64,000 bases of DNA from Alishewanella tabrizica (GCF_014652375.1 NZ_BMYR01000001.1:172292-236291); one strand, 5' to 3'; positions 54,791 through 63,978 are shown, counted from the stretch's first letter. The notes: a model not told the origin generated them from the sequence alone. Numbers and translations: made by a program.

Positions 54791-55384
54791 TCAACTTAGC
54801 GAGATAAAATCTCGCGAGTAAAAATACAGCAGCAAGGCCACATTCAATAGCACGGTAGACCAAAATTGCCACAAAAATGATCTTTTTTGAGATTTATGTC
54901 GCAAATAATGCTGCGCCAGCAAAGCGCCTGGCCAGCCACCAATAAGTGAACAAAATTGTAAGGTTGATTCCGGTGTTCGCCAGTTGCCTGTTTGAGCCTT
55001 ACGTTTATCAAACCAATAAACCACGAAGGTAACAACACTCAGCAACAAATAAGCCAATAAAACAAAAACTGGCATCCGTTGTGTTACAACCGCCATCAGC
55101 AAACCAGCTAAAAAAATGAGCAGCAAAGCGATTGGCCAAAAACCTCCTTTTTTTGCGGCTTTAACACGAAGTGTCTCCCCAGCAAACGTCACGCTATCTG
55201 CCTGCGAACGCCCACTTTTGTCCTGAGTAACTGAATAGGTTACAACATCTCCGATCATCGGGCGGCGTTGTCTATTTTGCAGCGTTTTTATATGCAGAAA
55301 TACCCGATCGCCGTTTAGCATTGGCTGAATAAAACCAAAGCCTTTTACATCATCCCACTGCGTGATCTTTCCTTTTAAGCGCAT
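54791..55384 (-). CDS. cold-shock domain and DUF1294 membrane protein
   Basis: A 197-residue fusion. Residues 1-65 form a cold-shock domain (GKITQWDDVKGFGFIQPM, FLHIKTL). A linker is followed by DUF1294 with four hydrophobic helices, including FVVYWFDKRKAQTGNWRTPE and LLGGWPGALLAQHYLRHKSQ-like residues (LIGGWPGALLAQHYLRH). The pairing is common in gammaproteobacteria and the function is unclear. The start follows AGGGATTATAA. A hexamer repeat tract lies 19 bases upstream of the ATG. Confidence 0.9.
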   Translation of the reverse strand: MRLKGKITQWDDVKGFGFIQPMLNGDRVFLHIKTLQNRQRRPMIGDVVTYSVTQDKSGRSQADSVTFAGETLRVKAAKKGGFWPIALLLIFLAGLLMAVVTQRMPVFVLLAYLLLSVVTFVVYWFDKRKAQTGNWRTPESTLQFCSLIGGWPGALLAQHYLRHKSQKRSFLWQFWSTVLLNVALLLYFYSRDFISLS

Positions 55385-55402
55385 TTATAATCCCTGATTT
55401 TA

Positions 55403-55444
55403 TTGTTCTTGTTTTTGTTCTTGTTTTTGTTCTTGTTCTTGTTT
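55403..55444. repeat. seven tandem hexamers TTGTTC/TTGTTT
   Basis: Seven contiguous six-base units TTGTT[C/T] (order C,T,C,T,C,C,T) form a tandem tract at 55403-55444. It lies just upstream of the cold-shock/DUF1294 gene start, inside or next to its promoter or leader. Confidence 0.85.
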
Positions 55445-55551
55445 TTACATTTCTCAACACGCGTCATAGCCAACGTCACAAAATATAAAAAATGACGCAT
55501 GGTAATAGGGTCAAGCAATTAACCCAACCCCTCTCTTCATTTACTTATCAT

Positions 55552-56208
55552 TTACTTAGCTGGCTTTATCACCAACTCAACTAAATTGGGGTAAAGTCGC
55601 TGATAGTCTACTAGCACAGTAGCTAGCTTTTCAAATGTCTGAAACGTTGATTTTAACGCAACATTATTGGTTAAAAACTGTGGTAAGCGACCCGAAGGAT
55701 CAGCTTGCCCCTCATACTCAATGTGTACTTGCCCCGCTGAAAGAGGAGTAAGTGTCCACACACCAACAACGCGCTGCATTCTGATATAGCCCGCTTTTAC
55801 TGGAAATTGTTGTCCCATATCGCTCACGGTTAGGGTTACCACCCCAGTTTCTGGGTGCTGCGACCACACTGAATGGGTAATCATATCCCGTGGTGATACT
55901 GGCCACACTGCCTTAAACTGCGTATGAACAATGTGTGTGTAGGGATCTGGTTGAGCCAAAATTACAGCACGTTCACTGTTTACTAACCAATTTTGGATGT
56001 TAGCGGTGTCTTCAAGCAAATGCAAAAAAGCGCCTAGGCTTGAGTAGACCGTTGTGCTGGCGTTTATCTGTAACAACTCATTGGCATTTTTACGGTATTC
56101 AACGCGGACAGTAGGCTGCTCTTGATATAGCTGCCAGCCCTCCTCCGCTGCAACACAGCAGCTAAAAGAAAAAAGTAAAAATAAGAAGATGCCGCATACA
56201 GTACGCAT
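55552..56208 (-). CDS. START-domain lipid-binding protein
   Basis: A 218-residue exported protein with a signal peptide (MRTVCGIFLFLLFSFSCC, then cleavage near AEEG). A START/SRPBCC-type domain follows: YRKNANELLQINASTTVYSS, FLHLLEDTANIQNWLVNSER, FKAVWPVSPRDMITHSVWSQ and MQRVVGVWTLTPL. It likely binds a hydrophobic ligand in the periplasm. The stop lies near another intergenic region with nothing else recognised (55445-55551 on one side, 56209-56500 on the other). Confidence 0.87.
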   Translation of the reverse strand: MRTVCGIFLFLLFSFSCCVAAEEGWQLYQEQPTVRVEYRKNANELLQINASTTVYSSLGAFLHLLEDTANIQNWLVNSERAVILAQPDPYTHIVHTQFKAVWPVSPRDMITHSVWSQHPETGVVTLTVSDMGQQFPVKAGYIRMQRVVGVWTLTPLSAGQVHIEYEGQADPSGRLPQFLTNNVALKSTFQTFEKLATVLVDYQRLYPNLVELVIKPAK

Positions 56209-56500
56209 AAAATCCTTAATATCAAGCGATAAAACTGATTACTTTACGCCAAGCGAACGGAACAAAGTGTCGGCAAGTTTTGCTAAATCCAAACGCAAAA
56301 AACAGCTAATAACTTTATTGCGGCGCCTTACTTAATATTTAACGTTTACTAAACCGTCTTAGGTTCAGATCTATTTTCTTTTATGCCAAACCGTTAAAAT
56401 CGATCTTAAGATTCACATATTCTGCTTTCAACGCTACTATAAGCGGCATTAACGCGACGTTATTTCCCAAGTAATTTCATCATACGTAAAAGGCGATAAG

Positions 56501-57226
56501 ATGCGTATTCACTTTGTTGTTCATGAAGCGTTTGAAGCGCCGGGCGCGTATGAAACATGGGCAAAAAGCCACCATCATACCCTAACCTATTCTCGGGTGT
56601 ATCAAGGCGACCTCTTGCCTGGCAACATCGGCACGATCGACTTTCTGATTGTTATGGGTGGCCCGCAAGATCCACATACGACCAAAGCGCAATGTGCTCA
56701 CTTTGATACTCACGCTGAGCAACAGCTAATTAAACAGGCGATTAACGCAGGTAGAGTAGTCCTTGGCATTTGCTTAGGCGCCCAATTAATTGGTGAAGCA
56801 CTAGGCGCAACATACGCGCAGAGTCCAGAACGTGAAATCGGAAAATTCCCTATTACCCTCACCGAGGCGGGCATCGCACATCCGCTTATAAACCATTTTG
56901 GTAACGTGCTAGAGGTAGGACATTGGCACAATGATATGCCAGGATTAACTGCCGACGCGCAGATTCTTGCCTACAGTGAAGGCTGCCCGCGTCAAATTAT
57001 CGCTTACAGCGATCGAGTCTTTGGTTTTCAGTGCCATATGGAATTTACAACCGATATTGTGGCCATGTTAATTGCCAACGATACTCCCTTTACAGCAGCA
57101 CAACATCGCTTTGTTGAAACCCCAAGCGCATTACTCAACCATGATTTTACAGACATGAACCAACGGCTATACACGTTTTTGGATAAACTCGAAAAGCTTT
57201 ATCAAGCCTTTATTAATAAGAAATAG
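56501..57226 (+). CDS. class I glutamine amidotransferase-like protein
   Basis: A 241-residue cytoplasmic protein. The nucleophile Cys is in RVVLGICLGAQLIGEALGA, and the catalytic His and Glu are in FGFQCHMEFT. This matches stand-alone GATase1 domains such as GuaA-like amidotransferases without a synthetase partner. AAGGCGATAAG precedes the ATG. The target substrate cannot be named. Confidence 0.87.
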   Translation: MRIHFVVHEAFEAPGAYETWAKSHHHTLTYSRVYQGDLLPGNIGTIDFLIVMGGPQDPHTTKAQCAHFDTHAEQQLIKQAINAGRVVLGICLGAQLIGEALGATYAQSPEREIGKFPITLTEAGIAHPLINHFGNVLEVGHWHNDMPGLTADAQILAYSEGCPRQIIAYSDRVFGFQCHMEFTTDIVAMLIANDTPFTAAQHRFVETPSALLNHDFTDMNQRLYTFLDKLEKLYQAFINKK

Positions 57227-57323
57227 CAACAAATAGCAACACTTAAAGAGACAGCCCTGTGACATGTTCGTTGTGCGCTAACAACATGCAATTGTCAGAA
57301 ATTTGCTGCTACATTTCATTAAA

Positions 57324-58307
57324 CTAAAGCATGCCATGCATTTTAAGCCAGTGTGAAAACGCATCAAACCAGCCGGTACTCGTGGTTTCTTTGGGGTACA
57401 TGCCAAAGCCATGACCGCCTTGTTCATAAAAATGAAACTCTACCGGTCTACCAGCCGCATGCCACTGCTGTATCAAGCCAAACTCACCTGTGGCAAAAAG
57501 AGGATCGTCGGCAGCTATAGCAACAAAGAGTGGTGGCGCATCAGCAGGTACGGCTACTGCCGACAGCGGGCCATAAATATTACCAATAAACGCAGGCTTG
57601 GCATCTGGGCTAAATAGCGTGGTTGTCATCGTTAGCATCGCGCCGGCTGAAAAACCAAGCATACCAATGCGATTTGGCTCAATATGCCACTCCTTTGCTC
57701 GACTGCGGATCAGGGTAAAAGCGGCCTGCGCATCGGCAAGCTGCGGTGCTAAGCTTATTCGCATTGCGTCGACATCAGGACGAGGCGGCCTGCGCCCTGC
57801 GGCCGAAAACATCTCGCGCATTTCACGTGTAAAATCGGCCATGTTAGCGGGTGTTTGCTGTAAACGGTATTTAAGTACAAAAGCTGCAATGCCTTGCTGT
57901 GCCAACGCTTGCGCGACATCCCAGCCTTCGTTGTCCATCGATAATGTACGAAAACCACCCCCTGGCATAACAATCACTGCCGCACCACTTGCCTTGGTTG
58001 GATCGGGTAGAAAAGGCGTGAGAGTTGCCACAGTAACGTTACGTACAAAGCGACTGCCATACTGAGAATGCCATGATTCTGGCGTTTGCGCTCCCATCAA
58101 CGGGCCCGTATCTAGGGTGATCGCCGACTGTTGATTAGGCGGTGTAATGGGCGTCATGGTGTCATTTGCTTGCAAAGATAACGGCATCAGCACAGAGCAC
58201 ACTAATAACAAAAAACTAATCGTCCACCGCAAGGCCTTAATGCCCGATGCTAACGCCCACAAAACGCTAATCTGATGTTGATGCAGCGGCATTATAAGTA
58301 AACGCAT
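57324..58307 (-). CDS. exported alpha/beta hydrolase, BD-FAE / acetylxylan esterase type
   Basis: A 327-residue hydrolase. ATG 58307 is selected because AAGGAG lies 7 bases upstream; a longer frame from 58343 is less likely. The hydrophobic segment around residues 30-50 is a late signal or anchor. The oxyanion HGG-like PGGGFRTLSMD, the nucleophile elbow LGFSAGAMLT (Ser) and the C-terminal GGHGFGMYP (His) mark a BD-FAE-type esterase, which removes acyl groups from hemicellulose. Gene order with a GH43 glycosidase supports a role in plant or algal polysaccharide use. Confidence 0.87.
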   Translation of the reverse strand: MRLLIMPLHQHQISVLWALASGIKALRWTISFLLLVCSVLMPLSLQANDTMTPITPPNQQSAITLDTGPLMGAQTPESWHSQYGSRFVRNVTVATLTPFLPDPTKASGAAVIVMPGGGFRTLSMDNEGWDVAQALAQQGIAAFVLKYRLQQTPANMADFTREMREMFSAAGRRPPRPDVDAMRISLAPQLADAQAAFTLIRSRAKEWHIEPNRIGMLGFSAGAMLTMTTTLFSPDAKPAFIGNIYGPLSAVAVPADAPPLFVAIAADDPLFATGEFGLIQQWHAAGRPVEFHFYEQGGHGFGMYPKETTSTGWFDAFSHWLKMHGML

Positions 58308-58377
58308 TAACGCTCTCCTTATGATATTAACAGGGCAAAGCACGATACTCTGCGGCAGCAGCCTCTCGGCTAAGGTG

Positions 58378-59547
58378 TTATTTAGCGCGACCTTTTACCG
58401 TGCGGACAATAGGTTTAATAGTGCCATCAGCATTAAAATACACTCTGTCCATGCTCACAGAGCGCCGATAATTGCCCCCGCCTGGTAAATCAGCACTGTG
58501 ATACGCTAAATACGTGTTACCGTTAAACTCAAACATGGCGGGATGAATGGTGGTGGTGTTGGGTAGTGGATCCATAATGATCCCTTGGTACTGCCAAGGC
58601 CCCGTTGCAGCGGTACTGGTTGCGTACGCAAGACTCTCTGGAAACCCAGCGGCATACACCAAATAATAAAGCCCATTGTGCTTTGACAGATATGGACCTT
58701 CTTCAAAGTTTGGTAGGGTGTCTACTCGATTAATTTTTACCTGACGCGTATCGCGATTTTGCATCTTGTCAGCAGGATCTAAGGTGTAACGTTCGCCTTT
58801 TAAATGAATAAGATCAGCGTCAAGCTCAACCCACCATAATTGCTTATTGCCCCAGTACAGGTAGGCTTTGCCATCATCATCAATAAACACCGCCGGATCA
58901 ATATTGCGCCAGCTATGCGCCTTGTCCTGGGCAGTATCTTCCAATAAGATCATTGGCATACCGCGTGGATCTGTAAAAGGTCCTTCTGGGCTATCCGAGA
59001 CGGCAACACCAATTGAAAACCCAAACTGATCCCCCGTTTGGCCTCCCTCTACAGCAGCATAAAAATAATACGTTGACTTACCCGATGCATCTTTACGGTG
59101 AATCACATGATGTGCGTAGGCATTACCGGTTTTTTCATCTCCTCGGGCCCAAGCAAAATCAGAGTAACGCAGCACCGTACCTTTATTCTCCCAGCGGATC
59201 AGATCCTGACTGGTCCATAACCGATAGTCATACATACGATAATCTTTGCCTTCAACCGATTGCTCATCGTGCGTGCTGTAAAGGTAAACCGTGCCATCTA
59301 CCACCATAACTGCCGGATCGGCAGTGTAGATAAACGCGCCCGCTTCATTGGTTGGATCGGCAGTATCGTACTTAATAATAGGGTTATCGAAATGGGTAGG
59401 CGCACGCTCCGCTGTGTTGGTTTTGTCAGCAGCAAAGGCAGTGGGAGCATTTATAACCCCACCCAACAAGATTGCAATACCAAGCTGTCGCCAACGCGTG
59501 CAGTCACGAAGACAATTAAGATTGAGGTTCTTTTTTACACCTAACAT
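58378..59547 (-). CDS. GH43 family glycoside hydrolase
   Basis: A 389-residue exported glycosidase. A signal peptide (ending AFAAD) is followed by a five-bladed beta-propeller. Catalytic segments are visible: YTADPAVMVVDGTVYLYS (general base Asp), WRNIDPAVFIDDDGKAYLYW (pKa-modulating Asp) and FEEGPYLSKHNGLYYLVYAA (general acid Glu). This three-acid layout is GH43 (beta-xylosidase, arabinanase or galactanase). It lies 70 bases upstream of the esterase and is co-oriented with it. Confidence 0.91.
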   Translation of the reverse strand: MLGVKKNLNLNCLRDCTRWRQLGIAILLGGVINAPTAFAADKTNTAERAPTHFDNPIIKYDTADPTNEAGAFIYTADPAVMVVDGTVYLYSTHDEQSVEGKDYRMYDYRLWTSQDLIRWENKGTVLRYSDFAWARGDEKTGNAYAHHVIHRKDASGKSTYYFYAAVEGGQTGDQFGFSIGVAVSDSPEGPFTDPRGMPMILLEDTAQDKAHSWRNIDPAVFIDDDGKAYLYWGNKQLWWVELDADLIHLKGERYTLDPADKMQNRDTRQVKINRVDTLPNFEEGPYLSKHNGLYYLVYAAGFPESLAYATSTAATGPWQYQGIIMDPLPNTTTIHPAMFEFNGNTYLAYHSADLPGGGNYRRSVSMDRVYFNADGTIKPIVRTVKGRAK

Positions 59548-59813
59548 AACCGCACTACCTTAACGTTGTATAAACATTGGTTGGTAGTGTGGGGTAAAAA
59601 TAACCTAGGATCCTATTACGAATCCGTATAAGTGCTTTATCTTATTTTTAGCCTTAAGACAGCGAAATTAAGTAAAAAATGAATACCCCTATTAAATTGG
59701 TCTGCCGCTTGATGCGTTAACGTTACTTATGGAACGATAAACTTTATGCAGCTGATCCTAAAAGTTTAAAACCTGTTGGGATCTAATATTTTTAGGCTCT
59801 ACTTCCGAGGTAC

Positions 59814-60965
59814 CTAACGCTTTGGTAAAGCAGCCAATACCTTAGCAACAAGTTGATTTAGCTCGTCGCCATTGCCTAGCCAGCGTGCCACCAGCAACAG
59901 ATCATTTTCACGATCAATATAAATAATATTGCGCCCTGCCCCTTGAAAGGTAATGGCACTCTCAGGGGCGCTCGGTAGCGCTTTACGCCCTGGGTTTAAA
60001 AACCAATTTGCAAAACCATACTCTGGGTTTACCCCCGCGCTACTGGCAAGATTAATCCATTCGCGGCTAACTAATTGCTGGCCTTGCCATTGCCCGTCGC
60101 GTAAAAACAGATACCCAAAACGCGCCAGATCCCAGGCATTAATAAAGATACCGCCGCCCCAATGGCCACCACCAGATACCGACTGGATCCGCTGGCCATC
60201 CAGCTCTATCCAGCTATTGTCGTAACCATACCAACGCCAAGTGGAAGACGCGCCGATGGGCTGCATGATGTGCTCGTTTAATACTTCGGGTAGTGGCTTA
60301 CGCCATACATAAAGGGTTGAAAGGGCAAGTAAATTAATGCGCACATCATTGTATTTATAATGGCTACCGGGCGTTCGTAATGGGCGGTTTGGCCACTCTG
60401 CCGGTGTGTTACCTTCTGGCCGGTCTGCCCAATCGGGTTTCCCCCAGAGCGTTCCCTGCCAATCACTGGTTTGCCGCAGTAAATGATCCCAGCGAATTTG
60501 GCTATTATGCTCGCCCTGATATAAATCCACACCATGTGGCATATAAGGGCCAACCCTATCTTGTAGATCATGGATCAGCCCACGCTGCCAAGCCAGCCCG
60601 GTTACCGTGGTTAAAAATGTTTTAGCGATGCTATGCGTCATATCAACGCTATCCACATCCCCCCACTGAGCAATAAGCTTCCCCCGATAAATAATCAGGC
60701 CATTTGCTGCCGCGCGTACGCCCATCGGGCCAATAATTTGATCATAGGGTTCTTTGGCACCAAAGGTTGTTGCCTGCACAATGGCCTGATCTTTAGAGGC
60801 AGGATTTTCACTGGCAATGGCATAAGCAACGGCGTCGGCCAGTTTTTGTTCATGCACATTCAGTGACGCCGGGCTTACCGTGGCCCAATGCCCAGGTGGC
60901 GGATAATAGGTTTCAGCGGCCAAGGGCAACGCCAGTAATAACAACAACACAGCAGACACTCGCAC
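59814..60965 (-). CDS. exported serine hydrolase of the class C beta-lactamase / 6-aminohexanoate-dimer hydrolase type
   Basis: A 383-residue exported enzyme. A GTG start at 60965 has AAAGGAG 6 bases upstream and yields a clean signal peptide (MRVSAVLLLLLALPLAAE). An ATG at 60989 would add eight polar residues. The active-site S-x-x-K is in MTHSIAKTFLT, the Tyr motif in YKYNDVRINLLA, and SGGHWGGG is near the third motif. The overall type is EstB/NylB (serine amidase or esterase). It is co-oriented with the GH43 gene but 266 bases apart, so cotranscription is uncertain. Confidence 0.85.
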   Translation of the reverse strand: MRVSAVLLLLLALPLAAETYYPPPGHWATVSPASLNVHEQKLADAVAYAIASENPASKDQAIVQATTFGAKEPYDQIIGPMGVRAAANGLIIYRGKLIAQWGDVDSVDMTHSIAKTFLTTVTGLAWQRGLIHDLQDRVGPYMPHGVDLYQGEHNSQIRWDHLLRQTSDWQGTLWGKPDWADRPEGNTPAEWPNRPLRTPGSHYKYNDVRINLLALSTLYVWRKPLPEVLNEHIMQPIGASSTWRWYGYDNSWIELDGQRIQSVSGGGHWGGGIFINAWDLARFGYLFLRDGQWQGQQLVSREWINLASSAGVNPEYGFANWFLNPGRKALPSAPESAITFQGAGRNIIYIDRENDLLLVARWLGNGDELNQLVAKVLAALPKR

Positions 60966-61081
60966 AGCAGGCTCCTTTGACTCATTCATAAATAGCGATA
61001 AACACTATACTGCGAGTTAGGCCAGTATTGTGCAAGTAGCTTATTGATAATACACCTTCCGTATCAATCAGCGCCAAAAGC

Positions 61082-61110
61082 TAACCATCAAGATCTTCCC
61101 TCGATGGTTA
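61082..61110. other. stem-loop upstream of PEP-CTERM-type gene
   Basis: TAACCATC and GATGGTTA form an 8-bp stem, with AAGATCTT in the loop, between the serine hydrolase gene and the PEP-CTERM-type gene. It might be an operator or a terminator; no T-run follows. The rest of 60966-61278 shows nothing recognised. Confidence 0.4.
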
Positions 61111-61278
61111 CTAAAAACAAGCCTTGAAATTCTCACGCTATGAGGTCGCATCAGGGTGTCAAAATCCTTTACAGTGAAAGATTGCAAAAATAATATATCA
61201 TTGAATTTAAAGCAAAAAAAAACGGCACAAACCATGCATGCACAAGATTTGAAAACAAAAACCACTCTGGAGTTCATG

Positions 61279-62043
61279 ATGTCTTTCATTAAAAAAATCA
61301 CAATGACGGCCTTTGCGCTGTCTTTTACCATGTGTCTAGTACCACAGGCTAACGCTGCGATTATCACCCCTATTATCACCCCTGGCACCTTTATTGGCGG
61401 CAATGGTAACGCGGGCGAATCACTTGCCAGTACCAGATACAGAGCATTTTTTACTTCTGCTGCTCAACAGGAAAACTTTCTCGGAATTCCTAGCCTTGGA
61501 ACTGCAGCGAATCGCGTAGGGCAAGACATCAACTGGGGTAACCTCACAACTGAAACATTCTTCGATTTTAGCTTTCAGTACGACAAAACCAATGACATGT
61601 TGATCTCCATTCTCGGGAACAATGTGCTTCAATACACTGACTGGTCGACAAAATTAGCGGCCAATACCAATAAAACTAAAACAGCTTCAGACTTGAACGC
61701 ATTTCAAATCAGTATCGGTGATCGGAGCACAACGTCTTCTGTCAGACTGAAAAGTCTGGTTCTGGATGGTATTTCATTAGGCGATTTCACGGGTTCAGAT
61801 ACTTATCTCGATTGGCTCGTCACCGGACCTGATCTGAATTTGACCGATGGCTTTATCCTTAGCGGACAACTTGGCTTACAAGGAACAACTTGGCCAACCA
61901 ACCCAGAAACTTCTGTGGTCAACCTGACGGCAGGTTGGGATGCACGTGGTTTTAGCCCTGCTCAAGTCCCTGCCCCAGGTGCTTTCGGTTTATTTGCACT
62001 AGGTTTATTTGGCTTGTTTGCTACACGTCGTTTTAAAAGTTAA
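61279..62043 (+). CDS. PEP-CTERM-type exported surface protein
   Basis: A 254-residue protein. The ATG at 61279 has GGAG 6 bases upstream and starts a signal peptide (MSFIKKITMTAFALSFTM, cleavage after ANA). The body is a beta-rich domain with no recognised family. The C-terminus is a sorting signal: short motif VPAPG, then hydrophobic AFGLFALGLFGLFA and a basic end TRRFKS. This matches PEP-CTERM-type tripartite signals cut by an exosortase, with Ala in place of Glu. No exosortase or glycan genes lie here. A hairpin follows the stop. Confidence 0.82.
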   Translation: MSFIKKITMTAFALSFTMCLVPQANAAIITPIITPGTFIGGNGNAGESLASTRYRAFFTSAAQQENFLGIPSLGTAANRVGQDINWGNLTTETFFDFSFQYDKTNDMLISILGNNVLQYTDWSTKLAANTNKTKTASDLNAFQISIGDRSTTSSVRLKSLVLDGISLGDFTGSDTYLDWLVTGPDLNLTDGFILSGQLGLQGTTWPTNPETSVVNLTAGWDARGFSPAQVPAPGAFGLFALGLFGLFATRRFKS

Positions 62044-62050
62044 AGTTATT

Positions 62051-62085
62051 AACCTTCGGGATCAACCCCGAAGGTTAGATTTTTC
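62051..62085 (+). terminator. terminator / palindrome after the PEP-CTERM-type gene
   Basis: AACCTTCGGG and CCCGAAGGTT form a 10-bp stem around ATCAAC, followed by AGATTTTTC. It is a plausible intrinsic terminator. The same palindrome, slightly altered, recurs at 63491-63517. Confidence 0.75.
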
Positions 62086-62100
62086 TGGATGCTGCATATT

Positions 62101-62235
62101 ATGGATTATAAACTTCGCAGTAACTTTAATAATCCGCTATTAATCGCCATGGGCGCAGCAGCCGTATTGTTTACCCTAACGAGGTTAATGCTGCTGTGGC
62201 AGCGCTTCCGGCCAAAACGTATATTTTACACATAA
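62101..62235 (+). CDS. small single-helix membrane ORF (44 residues)
   Basis: A short frame starting at ATG 62101 encodes a polar start (MDYKLRSNFNN), one hydrophobic helix (LLIAMGAAAVLFTLTRLMLL) and a basic tail (RFRPKRIFYT), the form of a small membrane protein. It lies between the PEP-CTERM-type gene's terminator and the transporter gene. No ribosome site is obvious, so it may not be expressed. Confidence 0.4.
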   Translation: MDYKLRSNFNNPLLIAMGAAAVLFTLTRLMLLWQRFRPKRIFYT

Positions 62236-62378
62236 ATTTTTCCAAGCAATTAAACCGGCAAAACCATCAGCCTCCAGCACTAAACGAAGCATTAATGCAG
62301 CCCTCGTAAACCTTGCTTAAAAACGGCATAATTTCATACCTCTATCGCGTAGGTCGTTTTTAGTATTTGGGGTTAATC

Positions 62379-63335
62379 ATGGGTTTTTATATGCTGCTGG
62401 CGCTGGTATCGGCCGTGGCGATGGCTAGTAGCGGTGTGATTGCCAGGCTAAGTGGCCTGGCGGCGGCTGAACTAACGTTTTATCGTTTAGCGGTAGGTGC
62501 ACTGTGTCTGTTGTTGTTATTGCTGGCAAGCGGCAAACTTACGGTACTAAAAACCAAACCCGACTGGCGTATCGGGCTAAACGGCGTACTATTGGCCAGC
62601 TTTATGCTGTGCTTTCTAAGTGCCATTCAGTATATCAGCCTAGCCAATGCCATTATGCTGGTCTATCTGGCACCGCCGCTATCGGCAATGGTGGCACACT
62701 GGCTGCTACAGGAAAAACTGGATTTACCCGATACTGGCCTTATCGCCCTCTCCTTTTTGGGGTTTGCCATGCTACAACAGTTCCAATTTCAACTGGTACT
62801 GGACGCAGCGCAGTTACCGGGTTTAGTGTTTGGCCTGTTGTCACTGCTAGCCTACAGTGGCTTTTTGCTGTTAAACCGCCGGCCACAACCAGGCCACTCG
62901 CAATTACAACGCACCTTTTATCAGTTACTGATCGGCGCGTGCTGTGTACTGCCGTTTTTAAGTGGCATAGCGCTACCCACCACAGATAGCCTGCTCTGGA
63001 TTGCACTAGCCGGTATTTTCCCGGGTTTTCTGGCAATCTACTGCGCCATTGTCGCTTTGCAGCATTTACCCACCCGCGTTTATGCCACCCTAGCCTATCT
63101 GGAACCGGTAACGGTGATTCTGGCCGGCTGGCTGCTCTTTTCCGAGCAGTTAAGTTTGTTGCAAGGCGCAGGCGTGCTGCTGATTATGCTAACCGGGCTG
63201 ATGCTGGCACTAAGGCATAAACCGGCCACAGTGGTCGCGCAGGCGCTCACTAAAGTGGAGCAGCAATTGGCCCCACTGGCTGCTAATGCTGATACCACAC
63301 AAGTAGCAAATGACGTAGAGCCTGAAAAAACCTAA
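62379..63335 (+). CDS. EamA-family (DMT) transporter
   Basis: A 318-residue inner-membrane protein with ten hydrophobic helices in two EamA halves. ATG 62379 (MGFYMLLALVSAVAMASSGV) has GGGG 6 bases upstream; a TTG four codons upstream is less likely. EamA patterns are AAELTFYRLAVGALCL, YISLANAIMLVYLAPPLSAM in the first half, and TRVYATLAYLEPVTVILAGW and GVLLIMLTGLMLALRHK in the second. The C-terminal tail after helix 10 is polar. It may export metabolites. Its 3' third is copied immediately downstream. Confidence 0.88.
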   Translation: MGFYMLLALVSAVAMASSGVIARLSGLAAAELTFYRLAVGALCLLLLLLASGKLTVLKTKPDWRIGLNGVLLASFMLCFLSAIQYISLANAIMLVYLAPPLSAMVAHWLLQEKLDLPDTGLIALSFLGFAMLQQFQFQLVLDAAQLPGLVFGLLSLLAYSGFLLLNRRPQPGHSQLQRTFYQLLIGACCVLPFLSGIALPTTDSLLWIALAGIFPGFLAIYCAIVALQHLPTRVYATLAYLEPVTVILAGWLLFSEQLSLLQGAGVLLIMLTGLMLALRHKPATVVAQALTKVEQQLAPLAANADTTQVANDVEPEKT

Positions 63336-63479
63336 ATCACGTTTAAACAGACCTTTTCAGCTAAGCGGTCAGTAACTTCGTAAAAAGCACAATATGGACT
63401 TCCCAGCTTTTACTGGCGGGCGGCGAGAAAACCTCTAATGCCTCACCCGGCTCAAGGGACTTGATACGTTGTGTTTTTT
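63018..63479 (+). repeat. copy A of a 498-bp-offset direct repeat (3' end of the EamA gene)
   Basis: This segment holds the last third of the EamA gene, its stop and about 145 bases of downstream sequence. It matches 63516-63978 at a constant offset of 498, with some 10-15 substitutions. Confidence 0.88.
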
Positions 63480-63490
63480 GCCGGTCCTTG

Positions 63491-63517
63491 AACCTTCGGT
63501 ATCTGACCCCGAAGGTT
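63491..63517. repeat. palindrome at the duplication junction
   Basis: AACCTTCGG and CCGAAGGTT pair around TATCTGACC. It is a close relative of the palindrome at 62051-62076 and sits exactly where the second transporter copy begins (63516). Confidence 0.75.
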
Positions 63518-63833
63518 CCCAGGCTTTTTAGCAATCTACTGTGCTATTGTTGCCTTGCAGCATTTACCCACCAGGGTTTATGCCACCCTAGCCTATCTGG
63601 AACCGGTAACGGTGATTCTGGCCGGCTGGCTGCTCTTTTCCGAGCAGTTAAGTTTGTTGCAAGGTGCAGGCGTGCTGCTGATTATGCTAACCGGGCTGAT
63701 GCTGGCACTACGGCATAAACCGGCCACAGTGGTCGCGCAGGCGCTCACTAAAGTGGAGCAGCAATTGGCCCCACTGGCTGCTAATGCTGATACCACACAA
63801 GTAGTAAATGACGCAGAGCCTGAAAAAACCTAA
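63516..63833 (+). pseudogene. 5'-truncated duplicate of the EamA transporter gene
   Basis: From the codons for FPGFLAIYCAIVALQH onward, this copy repeats the C-terminal 105 or so residues of the full EamA gene with offset 498 and keeps the same stop. It lacks the first seven helices and has no ribosome site. A Met exists at 63555, but the product would be a fragment. It is best read as a pseudogene created by local duplication. The first 45 bases differ from copy A mainly at synonymous positions, while the rest is nearly identical. Confidence 0.85.
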
Positions 63834-63978
63834 ATCACGTTTAAACAGACCTTTTCAGCTAAGCGGTCAGTAACTTCGTAAAGAGCACAATATGGACTTC
63901 CCAGCTTTTACTGGCGGGCGGCGAGAAAACCTCTAATGCCTCACCCGGCTCAAGGGACTTGATACGTTGTGTTTTTTT
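63516..63978 (+). repeat. copy B of the direct repeat
   Basis: It matches copy A at offset 498 through the stop and the same downstream tail. The T-run at the end is one base longer than in copy A. Confidence 0.88.
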
